58,283 bases of DNA from JBDKVA01 sp039679375 (GTDB lineage: Bacteria; Bacillota; Clostridia; Acetivibrionales; DTU013), in the NCBI GenBank assembly GCA_039679375.1, contig JBDKVA010000132.1, positions 1 to 58,283 of the forward strand. Direction: 5' to 3'. Of the stretch, positions 58,063-58,283 are shown in pieces. A model generated the notes under the pieces. It was not told the DNA's origin. It made no database searches and saw only the letters and a list, made by a program, of their open reading frames with translations. Position 1 is the first letter of the stretch. Every line of letters starts with the position of its first letter. Made by a program: the position numbers and the translations under genes.

Positions 58063-58283
58063 TAATTTATAGATTATTTTAATTCCGAAATTTTTCATAA
58101 TATTAAGCGGGATTATCACGGCAGAAGCGGCAACACTGTTGCAGGAAAATGCGAAACAAAGAAAGATGCGCTGCATCAAAATAAAACAATAAAAACATTA
58201 ATGCCACTTTTGACCGCCCAAAAGTAGCCAAAAGGCGCCACTCAAGCGACGTGGTGTCTGTCAGGGCACTGAGGAAAAGCTTC
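58063..58283. other. Right edge with no gene recognised
   Basis: About 220 bases of intergenic DNA up to the window end, with no reading frame or hairpin that I can support. Confidence 0.5.

Noticed and set aside
1..58283. CRISPR array
   Set aside because: No evenly spaced direct repeats with unique spacers were seen. The tandem repeat at 54948-55035 is too short and irregular.
1..58283. Phage or conjugative-element core genes (integrase, relaxase, capsid, portal)
   Set aside because: Only the TnpB element and unidentified remnants were found, so I do not call an integrated phage or conjugative element.

Overview
The window looks like a chromosome segment of a Clostridia-type Firmicute. The signs are moderate GC, AGGAGG ribosome-binding sites with TTGACA/TATAAT promoters, a T-box riboswitch, an SLH-anchored surface enzyme, a fermentative citrate lyase operon and an NrtR-type NAD regulator. 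It splits at a tRNA-Ala(GGC) gene near 37.7 kb. The right side is ordinary, orderly core DNA. The left side is a patchwork accessory region.

Left region (1-29.5 kb). It is crowded with small-molecule-modifying domains in unusual fusions: GNAT-phosphotransferase (cut by the window edge), RsgA-RNHCP, P-loop kinase-GNAT, GNAT-methyltransferase (twice), P-loop kinase-Nudix-Nudix (twice, one with an in-frame TGA), aminoglycoside-phosphotransferase-like domain-Ser/Thr kinase, and GNAT-methionyl-tRNA synthetase. Broken ends of the same families (GNAT, Nudix) lie between them. The block also holds a valyl-tRNA synthetase under a T-box, a stand-alone RNHCP protein, a TnpB-type IS and an NAD-salvage operon (NrtR-like regulator, nicotinamidase, nicotinate phosphoribosyltransferase, macrodomain). 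Four genes (rsgA-RNHCP, a methyltransferase, GNAT-metRS, a phosphotransferase) have short leader ORFs followed by hairpins. With the T-box, this makes translation status the likely control signal for the region. Drug resistance or translation-stress defence is the natural guess, but no substrate can be read from sequence.

Middle region (29.5-37.7 kb). Single genes (phosphotransferase, SLH phosphatase, flavin reductase, Nudix) and decayed fragments are separated by copies of a short repeat, GTTAGGTGAATATAGATGCC, usually preceded by a perfect hairpin. One inverted copy sits directly 3' of tRNA-Ala. I see no integrase gene in the window.

Right region (37.7-58.3 kb). It contains an EamA transporter, a MarR-regulated heterodimeric ABC exporter, a GH2 glycosidase with a HAD hydrolase and a divergent AraC regulator, and a long citrate operon on the minus strand (gntR-acn-icd-citC-citD-citE-citF-citX-citG). 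That operon joins citrate cleavage to aconitase and a eukaryote-like NADP isocitrate dehydrogenase.
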